From Ureibacillus thermophilus (GTDB taxonomy: Bacteria > Bacillota > Bacilli > Bacillales_A > Planococcaceae): 64,000 bases of DNA. Below are positions 51,699 to 61,012 of the stretch, piece by piece. The notes under the pieces were generated by a model that worked only from the letters and a program-made list of their open reading frames with translations, had not been told where the DNA came from and did not search any database. Location of the stretch: NCBI RefSeq assembly GCF_042657185.1, contig NZ_JBHSNN010000008.1; one strand, given 5' to 3'. Made by a program: the position numbers and the translations under genes. Positions within the stretch are counted from its first letter, which is position 1; each line of letters opens with the position of its first letter.

Positions 51699-52843
51699 TT
51701 CAACTAGCGGAGGAGGAAATTCCGAAAATCAATCAAAAAAATGATTATGCGATTGTAGCGATTACAAAACATAGCGCAGAAATTGCGAGAAAATTAAGAG
51801 GACTTTTTCCAAATGGCGACTTGTATTATCCGCATAAGTTTGCCAAAGGTGATGAAGAGGGTCTGGGAATTCAGTTATATGATGGCAATGTTCGGATTCT
51901 GCTTTCAGCCATTTTTTATAAATATAAAGGTCTCATTTTGTTTATTTCTCTTGGTGCAGTTGTTCGCATGATTGCACCACTATTAAAAGATAAAAAAATC
52001 GATCCGGCAGTCGTTGTCATCGATGATCGGGGTAAAAATGTAATCAGTGTGCTTTCAGGCCATTTAGGAGGTGCGAATGAATTAACGAGAGAAATCGCCG
52101 CATTGCTTCACGCAAATCCCGTTATTACCACAGCATCTGATGTTCAACAAACCATCGCCGTAGATTTATTTGGCTCCAGATTCGGATGGGTTTGGGATTC
52201 CGAAGAGCATTTGACCAAGGTAAGTGCGGCTGTCGTCAACGAAGAACCAGTTGCCATAGTGCAGGAAAGTGGAGAGCGTTCTTGGTGGTTATATGATCAT
52301 CCATTACCGAAAAATATCATGTTATATCCGACAATTTTGGACGCAATCGATGCGAAGCCAAGCGGTGCTTTAATAATCACGCATCGCTTACTTGCCCCGG
52401 AAGAAAAATCAATATTGCAATGCGGTATTATTTTTAGACCAAAAGTGATCGTAATAGGCATCGGTTGTAATCGCGGAACAAGCGGGGAGGAGATTCAGTC
52501 AGTCATTGAAGAGACGTTGCTTGAGTTGGGATTTTCTTCAAAAAGTATAAAAGCGATATGCACCATTGACTTAAAGAAAGATGAAGAAGGTTTATTAAAA
52601 GTGGTGGAAGAACGAAAAGTGGAATTTTGTACGTATACCGCCAAGGAACTTAATGAAATGCATATCGAAGAACCATCAGAAACGGTTTATAAATATACAG
52701 GGGCATATTCCGTGAGTGAAGCAGCAGCGAAACGGTATTTACAATCGGATTCCCTTGTCCTTGTCAAAAAGAAAAGCGGCAATGTAACGATTTCTGTAGG
52801 GGTTCTAGAACATAAGGAGGATTATCCGTGGCAAAAAGAGTAA
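51695..52843 (+). CDS. cbiG: Cobalt-precorrin-5A hydrolase
   Basis: Opens the lactone of cobalt-precorrin-5A with loss of the C2 unit as acetaldehyde. The 382 residues show FISLGAVVRMIAPLLKDKK (about 88-106), VISVLSGHLGGANELT and the C-terminal VIGIGCNRGTSGEEIQ domain. Starts at GTG 51695 overlapping the cbiF stop. The cbiF-cbiG pairing is usual. Confidence 0.95.
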   Translation: MIQLAEEEIPKINQKNDYAIVAITKHSAEIARKLRGLFPNGDLYYPHKFAKGDEEGLGIQLYDGNVRILLSAIFYKYKGLILFISLGAVVRMIAPLLKDKKIDPAVVVIDDRGKNVISVLSGHLGGANELTREIAALLHANPVITTASDVQQTIAVDLFGSRFGWVWDSEEHLTKVSAAVVNEEPVAIVQESGERSWWLYDHPLPKNIMLYPTILDAIDAKPSGALIITHRLLAPEEKSILQCGIIFRPKVIVIGIGCNRGTSGEEIQSVIEETLLELGFSSKSIKAICTIDLKKDEEGLLKVVEERKVEFCTYTAKELNEMHIEEPSETVYKYTGAYSVSEAAAKRYLQSDSLVLVKKKSGNVTISVGVLEHKEDYPWQKE

Positions 52844-54204
52844 TGATTGCAGGTACATCGAGCGGTGTTGGAAAAACAACTTTAACAATCGGAATTATGG
52901 CTGCACTGAAAAAGAGAAATTTAGTCGTCCAAGGTTTTAAATGCGGTCCTGATTATATCGATCCATCTTATCATACTGCCGTTACAAAACGAATTTCCCG
53001 AAATATCGATAGCTGGATGTTAAGCCGCGAAGTAATCCGTGATATTGTAGAACGGTCTGGCCGCGATGCAGATATTTCAATTATCGAAGGGGTGATGGGG
53101 TATTTTGATGGCAAAAGTCCATTGGAAAATACCGGATCCGCTGCTGAAATCGCTGTCATTACTGAAAGTCCAGTTCTGCTGGTGGTGGATTGCTCAAGCA
53201 TGGCAAGAAGTGCAGCAGCAATTGTCAAAGGTTTTCAAACTCTGCATGAACCATCACGAATCGTTGGTGTAATTGCCAACAGAGTTGGAAGCGAGGGCCA
53301 TTTTAACATTGTAAAAACAGCCATTGAACAAGAATGTAAAATTCCGGTAATCGGCTATATGAAGAAAAACAATGATCTCCATTTGCCAAGCAGGCATCTC
53401 GGATTAATTCCGGCTATTGAAAGGGGAGAATTGGATTCTTATTTTGATTCGCTGGCACAAGAAGTAGAAAAAACCATTGATCTCAACCGGCTATTAAGCA
53501 TTTCTGAAACGAACAATTTACAAGAAGTTGAAAATTCTATTTTTCACGAAGATCCAAAGGTAAATGTAATAATCGCCGTTGCAAAGGATGCGGCTTTTAA
53601 TTTTTATTACGAAGAAAATATACAATTACTTAAATCGCGAGGGGCTGAAATTCAATATTTTTCCCCATTAGCGAACGAACCGGTACCTGAAGATGCAGAT
53701 GGATTATATATTGGCGGGGGCTTTCCGGAAGAATTCGCAGAACAGCTTGCAAATAATGAAGTTTCAAAACAATCCATTAAAGAACTGATTGAAAACGGGC
53801 TTCCAACAGTGGCTGAATGTGGAGGGTTCATGTACTTGACAAAATCCATCCAGTCAACTGAAGGTATAAGCTATCCAATGGTCGGGATCATTGATGGAAA
53901 CGTTATGATGCAACCTAAACTTGCAGCTCTTGGTTACCGGGAAATTGTTGGAGTAAACAACAATTTCCTCATGGGAGAAGGAGAGGCGGCAAAAGGCCAT
54001 GAATTCCATTATTCCACTTTTATACCAAATACAGAGCAGGTGCCGGCTTATGTATTGAAAAGTCGATTTGGACAAAAACAGGATGGTTGTGTTGTCCATT
54101 CATTAATTGCAGGATATGTCCATTTCCATTTCGCATCCAATCCGAAGCTAATCGATAACTGGTTGAATGCTTGTTTAAAATATCAACAACAGAAACGGAA
54201 ATAA
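52828..54204 (+). CDS. cbiA: Cobyrinic acid a,c-diamide synthase
   Basis: ATP-dependent amidation of the a and c side chains with glutamine. The 458 residues have an N-terminal synthetase domain with the P-loop AGTSSGVGKTT (about 7-17) and CGPDYIDPSYH, and a class I glutamine amidotransferase domain with GGGFPEEFA, AECGGFMYL (nucleophile Cys) and VHFHFASNP (His). GTG 52828 has GGAGGA upstream and overlaps cbiG by 16 bases. Confidence 0.96.
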   Translation: MAKRVMIAGTSSGVGKTTLTIGIMAALKKRNLVVQGFKCGPDYIDPSYHTAVTKRISRNIDSWMLSREVIRDIVERSGRDADISIIEGVMGYFDGKSPLENTGSAAEIAVITESPVLLVVDCSSMARSAAAIVKGFQTLHEPSRIVGVIANRVGSEGHFNIVKTAIEQECKIPVIGYMKKNNDLHLPSRHLGLIPAIERGELDSYFDSLAQEVEKTIDLNRLLSISETNNLQEVENSIFHEDPKVNVIIAVAKDAAFNFYYEENIQLLKSRGAEIQYFSPLANEPVPEDADGLYIGGGFPEEFAEQLANNEVSKQSIKELIENGLPTVAECGGFMYLTKSIQSTEGISYPMVGIIDGNVMMQPKLAALGYREIVGVNNNFLMGEGEAAKGHEFHYSTFIPNTEQVPAYVLKSRFGQKQDGCVVHSLIAGYVHFHFASNPKLIDNWLNACLKYQQQKRK

Positions 54205-54272
54205 AACTATTATACTATTAAATAATTTTCAATTCAGTAAACAACAATGCAACTTTCTTCCGGGAGGGAAAT

Positions 54273-55055
54273 ATGAGCAAAGGAAAAGTATATTTAGTAG
54301 GAGCTGGACCTGGAGATGAAAAATTGATCACAGTCAAGGGGCTCGAATGCATACAGCAATCAGACTGCATTGTGTATGATCGGCTTATAAATCCATCATT
54401 GCTAGAGTATGCTCCCAAAAATGCAGAACGCATTTATTGCGGTAAATTGCCTGGAAAACATATGCTCATTCAAGAGGAAATTCATGAAATTCTTGTACAA
54501 AAAGCATTGGAAGGAAAGATTGTTACGAGATTAAAGGGAGGGGATCCCGGTATTTTTGGAAGAGTAGGAGAAGAAGCCAGTGTCCTCAAGCAGCATGGGA
54601 TTCCCTTTGAAATTGTACCTGGCGTTACTGCAAGTGTTGCAGCAGCCGAGTATGCCGGGATTCCATTAACCCATCGCGAATATGCATCCAGTGTTGCCCT
54701 TGTTACAGGACACGGATGTAAAGAAAATGGTTCTGATTATTTAAATTGGAGAGCACTCTCTGGAATCGATACGATTGCTTTTTATATGGGAGTTGGGAAT
54801 TTACAGAATATTTGCCGTCAATTAATGCAAAATGGCAAAGCCCCCGGTACTCCGGTCGCGATTATCGAAAATGGTACGACGAAGGTACAACGAACCATTT
54901 CTGGAACATTAGATACGATTTCCCAATTGGCTGCGAGCGAAAAGATTACAAATCCTGCCATGATTATTGTGGGTGAAGTTGTAAAGGTAAGAGAACAAGC
55001 AATGTGGTTTGAAGATACCTTATATAAAACAAAAAACAATACCAATACACAATAA
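54273..55055 (+). CDS. cobA: Uroporphyrinogen-III C-methyltransferase (SUMT)
   Basis: Makes precorrin-2 from uroporphyrinogen III, feeding siroheme and B12. The 260 residues show VGAGPGDEKLITVKG (about 9-23), VYDRLINPSLLEYAP, RLKGGDPGIFGRVGEE and IVPGVTASVAAAEYAGIPLTHR. ATG 54273 follows GGGAGGG. The 68-base gap after cbiA is the largest inside the operon and has no evident terminator. Confidence 0.96.
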   Translation: MSKGKVYLVGAGPGDEKLITVKGLECIQQSDCIVYDRLINPSLLEYAPKNAERIYCGKLPGKHMLIQEEIHEILVQKALEGKIVTRLKGGDPGIFGRVGEEASVLKQHGIPFEIVPGVTASVAAAEYAGIPLTHREYASSVALVTGHGCKENGSDYLNWRALSGIDTIAFYMGVGNLQNICRQLMQNGKAPGTPVAIIENGTTKVQRTISGTLDTISQLAASEKITNPAMIIVGEVVKVREQAMWFEDTLYKTKNNTNTQ

Positions 55056-55074
55056 TGGAAGGAGGAGAATGACA

Positions 55075-55671
55075 ATGAAACATAAAGGACTCACTTTAAT
55101 ATATACTGGTGATGGTAAAGGGAAAACGACTGCAGCGTTGGGACTGACATTGCGTGCAATTGGCCGTGGAATGAATGTCTGTTTTTTACAGTTCATTAAA
55201 TCGAAACAACGTATTTACGGTGAAGCCATTGCCTTAGAAAAATTAGGAGTTGCAATGGAACAATTAGGCCTCGGTTGCATTAGCCAAGGCGAAGAAGGGA
55301 AAGGCTCCGTTAAGGTTGAACAATTAGGAATCGGATTTACATGGACGAAGACACCGGAAGAGCATCGGGAAGCTTTGAAAAAAGGGTGGGAAATTGCAAA
55401 ACAAGCCCTCCAAGATCCAACGATTGATTTATTAGTGTTGGATGAACTAAACAATGCTCTCAGTATTACAAACTTTCCGGTTGATGACGTACTTCCTCTT
55501 GATGAAGTGATCACAGCACTTCAAAATCGTCCAACACATATGAATGTCGTGATTACAGGCCGTAATGCGAAACAAGAATTGATCGACATTGCAGATTTGG
55601 TTTCGACTATCGATTGTACAAAACATTATTATAATGAAGGAATTTCGGCGGTAAAAGGCCTGGAATTTTAA
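55075..55671 (+). CDS. btuR: Cob(I)yrinic acid a,c-diamide adenosyltransferase (BtuR/CobO)
   Basis: Attaches the adenosyl group to Co(I) corrinoids, giving the form needed by MutAB. The 198 residues have the P-loop YTGDGKGKTTAALGL (about 10-24), VCFLQFIKS, the LLVLDELNNAL Walker B-like segment and NVVITGRNA. It is the CobA/CobO type, not PduO. Start is ATG 55075, 7 bases behind GGAGGAG; the upstream ATG 55069 abuts that site. Confidence 0.95.
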   Translation: MKHKGLTLIYTGDGKGKTTAALGLTLRAIGRGMNVCFLQFIKSKQRIYGEAIALEKLGVAMEQLGLGCISQGEEGKGSVKVEQLGIGFTWTKTPEEHREALKKGWEIAKQALQDPTIDLLVLDELNNALSITNFPVDDVLPLDEVITALQNRPTHMNVVITGRNAKQELIDIADLVSTIDCTKHYYNEGISAVKGLEF

Positions 55672-55685
55672 AGGAGAGAAAATAT

Positions 55686-57209
55686 TTGCGTGCAAGTTCA
55701 ATTATGATACAAGGAACGTCTTCTGATGTGGGGAAAAGTGTTCTTTGTACGGCACTTTGCCGCATCTTCTCCAATGCAGGATACAAAGTTGCCCCTTTTA
55801 AGTCTCAAAATATGGCATTGAATTCCTATGTTACCCAGAATGGGGAAGAAATCGGCCGAGCTCAAGGGGTGCAGGCAGAAGCTGCCAGGATAATCCCTAA
55901 TTCAAAAATGAATCCGATTTTGCTCAAACCGAAACAAGATATGGTTTCGGAAGTCATCGTTCATGGGAAGCATTTTATGGATATGGGTGCAACAAATTAT
56001 CGAGAGAACTTTACGCTGCAAGCAATACCAATTGTGGAAAAAGCCATCCATGACTTGGAACAATCCTACGATATTATTGTGGCAGAAGGTGCCGGCAGCC
56101 CTGCGGAGATTAATTTAAAAGATCGCGACATTGCGAATATGCGGGTAGCAAAAATGCTGGATGCCGATGTGTTCCTCGTTGCAGACATCGACCGGGGCGG
56201 AGTTTTTGCTTCAATTGTCGGCACGCTTGCATTGTTGGATGAAGAAGAACGGAAACTTGTAAAAGGTATCATCATTAATAAATTTAGAGGGATGATTGAA
56301 TTACTTCAGGATGGCATACAATGGCTTGAAAACTATACCGGAATTCCCGTTATTGGGGTTATCCCTTATTTAGACTGCCAGATTGAAGCTGAAGATTCTT
56401 TAGCCCTCGATACTTTAAAACTAAAAAACCCTAAAAAGAAATGCCCTATTGATGTGGCTTGTATTCAATTGCCGAGAATATCTAATTTTACAGACTTCGA
56501 TCCGTTGTTTGAGGAGCCTGACGTAGGGGTACGCTTAGTTAGAGATGTGAAGGAGTTAGGAAATCCAGATTGCATCATCATACCTGGTACAAAAAATACA
56601 ACGGGCGACTTAATGTGGTTAAAAGAAACGAAATTATTTGAAGCTATTCAACAATGTTATTCAAAGGGCAGCAGAGTTTTCGGAATTTGTGGCGGTTATC
56701 AAATATTAGGCGAGAAACTTCTCGATCCTGATGGTGTAGAAGGAAATTTGAAGGAAGTCTCAGGCCTTTCTCTACTGCCGATACAAACGATCTTTGAAAA
56801 AAATAAAAGAACGACCCAAACAAAAGGCAAAATTCATCCAACGCTTTTCCAAAAAGAAATTGAAGTGGAAGGATACGAGATTCATTTAGGCCAAACAAAG
56901 GTAAAGGAAAATGCATTGCCTTTTTTACAATTAAATGATGGAACAACGGATGGTATTATTGTTCATAATGGGAAAGCCATTGGCACATATTTACATGGCA
57001 TCTTCCAAAATCGCTATTTTACAAGGGCGTATTTTAATGAAATAAGAAAAAGTAAGGGGTTGAATCCATTACCAATGGAAGTACAAACGGATAAAGAACG
57101 CCGTGAACAGGCATATGAAATACTGGCAGAACAAGTGCAAAGCTGTTTAAATATGGAATATATATATGCTTTATTAGAAAAACAAAAATTAATGAAAAAT
57201 GGGAAGTAA
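55686..57209 (+). CDS. cbiP: Cobyric acid synthase
   Basis: Amidates the remaining four side chains (b, d, e, g) of adenosyl-cobyrinic acid a,c-diamide. The 507 residues have the N-terminal synthetase domain (MIQGTSSDVGKSVLCTALCRI, PFKSQNMALNSYVT, AEGAGSPAEINL, DIDRGGVFASIVGT) and a glutamine amidotransferase domain (GSRVFGICGGYQILG, GTYLHGIF). Starts at TTG 55686, nine bases behind GGAGAG. Last gene of the cobalamin operon; cbiB, cobU, cobS and cobT are not in the window. Confidence 0.96.
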   Translation: MRASSIMIQGTSSDVGKSVLCTALCRIFSNAGYKVAPFKSQNMALNSYVTQNGEEIGRAQGVQAEAARIIPNSKMNPILLKPKQDMVSEVIVHGKHFMDMGATNYRENFTLQAIPIVEKAIHDLEQSYDIIVAEGAGSPAEINLKDRDIANMRVAKMLDADVFLVADIDRGGVFASIVGTLALLDEEERKLVKGIIINKFRGMIELLQDGIQWLENYTGIPVIGVIPYLDCQIEAEDSLALDTLKLKNPKKKCPIDVACIQLPRISNFTDFDPLFEEPDVGVRLVRDVKELGNPDCIIIPGTKNTTGDLMWLKETKLFEAIQQCYSKGSRVFGICGGYQILGEKLLDPDGVEGNLKEVSGLSLLPIQTIFEKNKRTTQTKGKIHPTLFQKEIEVEGYEIHLGQTKVKENALPFLQLNDGTTDGIIVHNGKAIGTYLHGIFQNRYFTRAYFNEIRKSKGLNPLPMEVQTDKERREQAYEILAEQVQSCLNMEYIYALLEKQKLMKNGK

Positions 57210-57226
57210 ATGTCGAATTACAAATA

Positions 57227-57266
57227 GCCTTCAATCCAAAGTATTTTTCGGATTGGGGGCAATTTT
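57227..57266 (+). terminator. Terminator of the cobalamin operon
   Basis: GCCTTCAATCC (57227-57237) pairs with GGATTGGGGGC (57250-57260, two G-T pairs), then AATTTTG. The remaining bases to 57489 show no gene or clear element. Confidence 0.6.
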
Positions 57267-57489
57267 GCATTGCTTAGGATTCACCAATTTATGCTAGACT
57301 CCGCACTTATTTTCCTATCTGTGCTATAGAAACATCCCCTAACGCCATAATCAACAACACCCTTTCTGCTGGAAAATTAATAAGTTGAAAAGAAGAATTA
57401 ACCTTTCAAACAATAAAACCTTTGTAATTGTATTCTGAAACAGTAAAGCGTAGAATGAGGATGAATAGTGGAAAAAAGGGGTTTTGAAC

Positions 57490-58608
57490 ATGGAAAATAG
57501 TCGTTTAGTGAATGAATTTATCGAGTTAGTCCAAATTGATTCAGAAACAAAACATGAGGAAAAAATAGCACCAATTCTTGTAAATAAATTGGAAGATTTA
57601 GGTTTTTCCGTTTATCAAGATGATGCTCATACACGCAATGGTCATGCGGCGGGAAATATTATTGCCACTTTGGAAGGATCATTGGATGTTGAACCGATTT
57701 ATTTTACCGTACATATGGATACGGTTGTTCCTGGGAAGGGCATTAAACCACAAATAAAAGAAGATGGCTATATATATTCTGACGGCACAACCATTTTAGG
57801 CGCCGATGATAAAGCTGGAATTGCTGCACTTTTGGAAATGGTTCGCCGTCTTAAAGAACAGTCCATTGAACACGGTACAATACAATTCATTATTACAGCT
57901 GGCGAAGAAGATGGTCTTGCCGGCGCTAAGGAGTTGGATCGGGATAAAATTATTGCCAAGTACGGCTATGCGGTTGACAGCGATGGAAAAGTGGGAGGAA
58001 TCGTTGTTGCGGCTCCTTATCAAGCAAAATTAAATGTAAAAATCTTTGGAAAAACAGCCCATGCAGGAGTGGAACCGGAAAAAGGGATTTCTGCTATTAC
58101 ATTGGCAGCGAAAGCCATTGCGGAAATGAAATTAGGGCGCATCGACCATGAAACAACAGCGAATATTGGGCGTTTTGAAGGCGGCAAAGCGACAAATATC
58201 GTTTGTGATGAAGTATTCATCCTAGCAGAAGCCCGCTCCATCCAAAAAGAGAAATTAGATAAGCAAATAGCTCATATGAAAGAAACTTTTGAAAAAGTGG
58301 CTGAAAAATTTGGAGGCCGCGCTGAAGTGGATGTACAGTTGATGTATCCGGGATTTTCAGTAGGTGAAACGGATAAAGTAGTACAAGTGGCAGTGGAAGC
58401 AGTAAAAAATGTTGGCAGAACACCTCAAATTGGGGTCTCTGGTGGGGGAAGCGACGCCAATGTCATTTCAAGTTTTGGCATTCCTACAGTCAATTTGTCA
58501 GTAGGCTATGAAAATATTCATACAACAAATGAACGAATGCCTATTGAAGAACTAGAAAAATTAGCCGATTTATTAGTAGAAATCGTTAAATGCGCAAGCA
58601 AGAAATAG
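57490..58608 (+). CDS. yqjE: M20-family peptidase, PepT-like (YqjE)
   Basis: Zinc aminotripeptidase-like enzyme, 372 residues. Metal and catalytic residues are in TVHMDTVVPG (His, Asp), TTILGADDKAG (bridging Asp), AGEEDGLAGA (Glu-Glu), VDSDGKVG, and HTTNERMP (C-terminal His); the lid dimerisation domain is about 180-290 (KTAHAGVEPEKG). ATG 57490 has AAAAGGGG upstream, so the TTG at 57484 is not preferred. In B. subtilis yqjE follows the epimerase and PCC genes; here the B12 operon lies between. Confidence 0.92.
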   Translation: MENSRLVNEFIELVQIDSETKHEEKIAPILVNKLEDLGFSVYQDDAHTRNGHAAGNIIATLEGSLDVEPIYFTVHMDTVVPGKGIKPQIKEDGYIYSDGTTILGADDKAGIAALLEMVRRLKEQSIEHGTIQFIITAGEEDGLAGAKELDRDKIIAKYGYAVDSDGKVGGIVVAAPYQAKLNVKIFGKTAHAGVEPEKGISAITLAAKAIAEMKLGRIDHETTANIGRFEGGKATNIVCDEVFILAEARSIQKEKLDKQIAHMKETFEKVAEKFGGRAEVDVQLMYPGFSVGETDKVVQVAVEAVKNVGRTPQIGVSGGGSDANVISSFGIPTVNLSVGYENIHTTNERMPIEELEKLADLLVEIVKCASKK

Positions 58609-58628
58609 TACAATTTGAGGTGATTTAT

Positions 58629-59105
58629 TTGAAATCAGTCATTTTTCGCTGTGAGAATGAAGAATATGGAATCGCCATTGACCAAGTAGTTTCCATAGAA
58701 AAAATCGGCAAAATTACACCAATTCCCCATTTGCCCAAATATTTGATCGGTTTTACGCGCATTCGGGAAGAACTGATTCCGGTGCTTGATTTTAATATTA
58801 TCTTATACAATAAACCAACTTCCGATCCGATGTCTCGAATAATTGTATTAAATACGGATATTGTGAATTTTGGTTTAGTGGTAAGCGAAGCAAAAGAGAT
58901 TTTAGATATACGAGAAGACGATATTCAACAAGTAGGACTTGTGAATTATTCTCAAACGAAATATTTTACAGCAGTAGCGAATCTCGATAATCGGATGATT
59001 ACCATTGTCAGTCCGAAAGTTTTAGTGAATTCGCTGGAAGGGATTCGGGAAATCATTGACTACCTGCATCAATTATTAGCGGATGAAAAAGAAAGCAATG
59101 TATAA
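58629..59105 (+). CDS. Stand-alone CheW-domain protein
   Basis: 158 residues consisting of one CheW domain: VIFRCENEEYGIAIDQVVSIEKIGKITPIPHLPKYLIGFTR-type start (first half of the domain at 3-45), LIPVLDFNIIL, RIIVLNTDIVNFGLVVSEAKEILDI. It lacks the receiver domain of CheV. CheW scaffolds link chemoreceptors to CheA; no chemotaxis gene is near, so the role is uncertain. TTG 58629 follows TGAGGTGA by six bases. The gap to yqjE is only 20 bases. Confidence 0.85.
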   Translation: MKSVIFRCENEEYGIAIDQVVSIEKIGKITPIPHLPKYLIGFTRIREELIPVLDFNIILYNKPTSDPMSRIIVLNTDIVNFGLVVSEAKEILDIREDDIQQVGLVNYSQTKYFTAVANLDNRMITIVSPKVLVNSLEGIREIIDYLHQLLADEKESNV

Positions 59106-59113
59106 TTTAGAAT

Positions 59114-59155
59114 AGCTAGAAGAAGGTACATAGCCTTTTCTAGCTCTATTTTTAT
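59114..59155 (+). terminator. Terminator after the CheW-like gene
   Basis: AGCTAGAAGAAGG (59114-59126) pairs with CCTTTTCTAGCT (59134-59145, one bulge), then CTATTTTTAT. Confidence 0.75.
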
Positions 59156-59171
59156 AAAAGGGGTTGGAGAA

Positions 59172-59675
59172 ATGAAAAATCCATATCGTCCAATTTTAAA
59201 TATTCCAAAAACAAAGATGGAGAAAATCTTTGACCTTATCGGCATTAGCTTTTTTCTTTTATCCATATTATACATAGTCATTCAATGGAAGCATCTGCCT
59301 GATCAAATTCCCGGCCATTTTAATGGGAAAGGGGAAGTCGATCGGTGGGGGTCAAAATATGAATTGTTTATATTGCCGATGGTTGCACTTTTTATTTTTT
59401 TGTTAAATACGGCATTTGAAAAGGCTCCCCATATGCATAATTATCCAAAGCGGCTCAATGAGTCCAATGTCGAAGCCTTTTATTTAAACAGCAGAAAAAT
59501 GCTCAATGGGATCAAAAATTTGTGCATGATCTTCTTTGCGGTTTTAAATGTTGTAATCGTACAAATAGGGCTTGCACGCACGGATTCTCTTCCTCCTTGG
59601 CTTTTGCCTGTATTTCTAATCGTTGTGTTCATTCCTTTAGTGGTTGGTTTGTATAAACAATCCAAAATTAAATAG
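59172..59675 (+). CDS. DUF1648 membrane protein
   Basis: 167 residues with four hydrophobic helices (about 19-38, 64-80, 115-135 and 142-160). The motif LPDQIPGHFNGKGEVDRWGSK (part, residues 44-63) is the DUF1648 signature, seen in SdpI-like immunity and membrane proteins. Function unknown. AAAAGGGGTTGGAG precedes ATG 59172. Confidence 0.82.
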   Translation: MKNPYRPILNIPKTKMEKIFDLIGISFFLLSILYIVIQWKHLPDQIPGHFNGKGEVDRWGSKYELFILPMVALFIFLLNTAFEKAPHMHNYPKRLNESNVEAFYLNSRKMLNGIKNLCMIFFAVLNVVIVQIGLARTDSLPPWLLPVFLIVVFIPLVVGLYKQSKIK

Positions 59676-59693
59676 TATTTCGGAGATGATGCG

Positions 59694-60371
59694 ATGAATA
59701 TTCGTTCCAAACTTATAGAATTAGCTGAAACAAACTATCAGCGTTTTCAAAAATCGTTAATTCCGAATCAAGAAAACATCCTTGGGGTGCGCTTGCCGAT
59801 TTTAAGGAAATTAGCAAAAGAAATTTCAAAGGGCGATTGGGAAAACTTTTTAAGAAACGGCGAAGAAGAATATTTTGAAGAAATCATGCTAAAAGGGATG
59901 GTTATTGGGGAAGTGAAACTTCCTTTAGAGGAACGGCTTTCTTGGGTGGAATGGTTTGTTCCAAAAATTGATAATTGGTCTGTTTGCGACAGTTTTTGCA
60001 CGGGGTTGAAATTTACAAAAAATCATCGGAAAGAGGTTTGGAAGTGGCTTCTTCCTTACTTTCAATCAAACAGGGAATTTGAAGTCCGTTTTGCTGTCGT
60101 TATGTTATTGTGCTATTTTATCGAAGAACAATATCTAAAGGAAATTTTCCCGATATTAGAGAAAATCAAACATGACGGTTACTATGTCAAAATGGCTGTT
60201 TCTTGGGCCATTTCTAAAGCCTACATCCAGTTTCCGGCTGAAACAACGGAGTTTCTGCATACCAATTCTTTAGATGATTTTACTTACAATAAGGCGCTGC
60301 AAAAAATCATTGAATCCCGATGTTTAAGCAAAGAAAAGAAAGAAGCCATTCGAAAAATGAAAAGAAATTAA
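59694..60371 (+). CDS. DNA alkylation repair protein, AlkD-like
   Basis: 225 residues of helical HEAT-like repeats in the DNA-glycosylase AlkD family, which excises N3- and N7-alkylpurines. Marks are LGVRLPILRKLAKEI (about 30-44), EEIMLKGMVIG, FVPKIDNWSVCDSFCTGLK (the Asp and Trp residues near the lesion site) and VRFAVVMLLCYF. It is convergent with, and overlaps by 4 bp, the ogt gene on the other strand, which repairs a different class of alkylation damage. Confidence 0.9.
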   Translation: MNIRSKLIELAETNYQRFQKSLIPNQENILGVRLPILRKLAKEISKGDWENFLRNGEEEYFEEIMLKGMVIGEVKLPLEERLSWVEWFVPKIDNWSVCDSFCTGLKFTKNHRKEVWKWLLPYFQSNREFEVRFAVVMLLCYFIEEQYLKEIFPILEKIKHDGYYVKMAVSWAISKAYIQFPAETTEFLHTNSLDDFTYNKALQKIIESRCLSKEKKEAIRKMKRN

Positions 60372-60883
60372 CGTTGATAAGGAATGCCTTCCAAATCTAA
60401 TAACCGCATTTTAACGTCCAGCCCGCCGCTATAGCCGGTAAGACGCCCATTTTTTCCTAGGACCCGATGACAAGGAATCACAATGGATAAAGGATTCCGT
60501 CCAATAGCTCCTCCGACGGCCCGAACGGCTTTCGGCTGGTTGATTCGGTTCGCCACTTCCGAATAGGTTGCAGTCTTTCCAAAAGGAATTTCACATAATG
60601 CCTTCCAAACCTTTTGTTGAAAGGGCGTTCCTTGAATATCAAAAGGCAATGTAAACTCTTGCCGCTCTCCATTCAAATATTCCTTAAGTTGTGTAATATA
60701 GGTTTTCAAAAATGCTTCATTTTCGATGATTTCATAATGCGGGAATTGTTTTTGGCAATATTTGACCAGCTCCTCCATAGAAGAATGTTCCGTTCCAATA
60801 TATACAAGCCCTTTCTCAGAAGCGGCAATATATAAGTTCATATAAGGATGTTGAATGTTGGCTGCATAAATTTTCTTTTCCAT
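60368..60883 (-). CDS. ogt: Methylated-DNA-protein-cysteine methyltransferase
   Basis: Transfers the alkyl group of O6-alkylguanine to its own cysteine (one-use repair). The 171 residues have the N-terminal RNaseH-like part and the C-terminal domain with GTPFQQKVWKAL, AVRAVGGAIGRNP and the active site IPCHRVLG, Cys138. Start is taken as ATG 60883 (minus strand), nine bases after AAAAGG; ATG 60886 and GTG 60892 are alternatives. Confidence 0.95.
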   Translation of the reverse strand: MEKKIYAANIQHPYMNLYIAASEKGLVYIGTEHSSMEELVKYCQKQFPHYEIIENEAFLKTYITQLKEYLNGERQEFTLPFDIQGTPFQQKVWKALCEIPFGKTATYSEVANRINQPKAVRAVGGAIGRNPLSIVIPCHRVLGKNGRLTGYSGGLDVKMRLLDLEGIPYQR

Positions 60884-61012
60884 CATTTTCACCTTTTCGT
60901 CTACAAGATATCATAAATTTATTATAATTTCTTGTTAGTTTACTTTCATTCTTTTCAGAAATTATTGTAATATTAAAATATTAAAAGCAATTTCATAGAT
61001 GGGGGAAGAACG

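Noticed and set aside
57267..57489. Possible small RNA or leader between the B12 operon and yqjE
   Set aside because: No stable hairpin, promoter pair or conserved motif visible.
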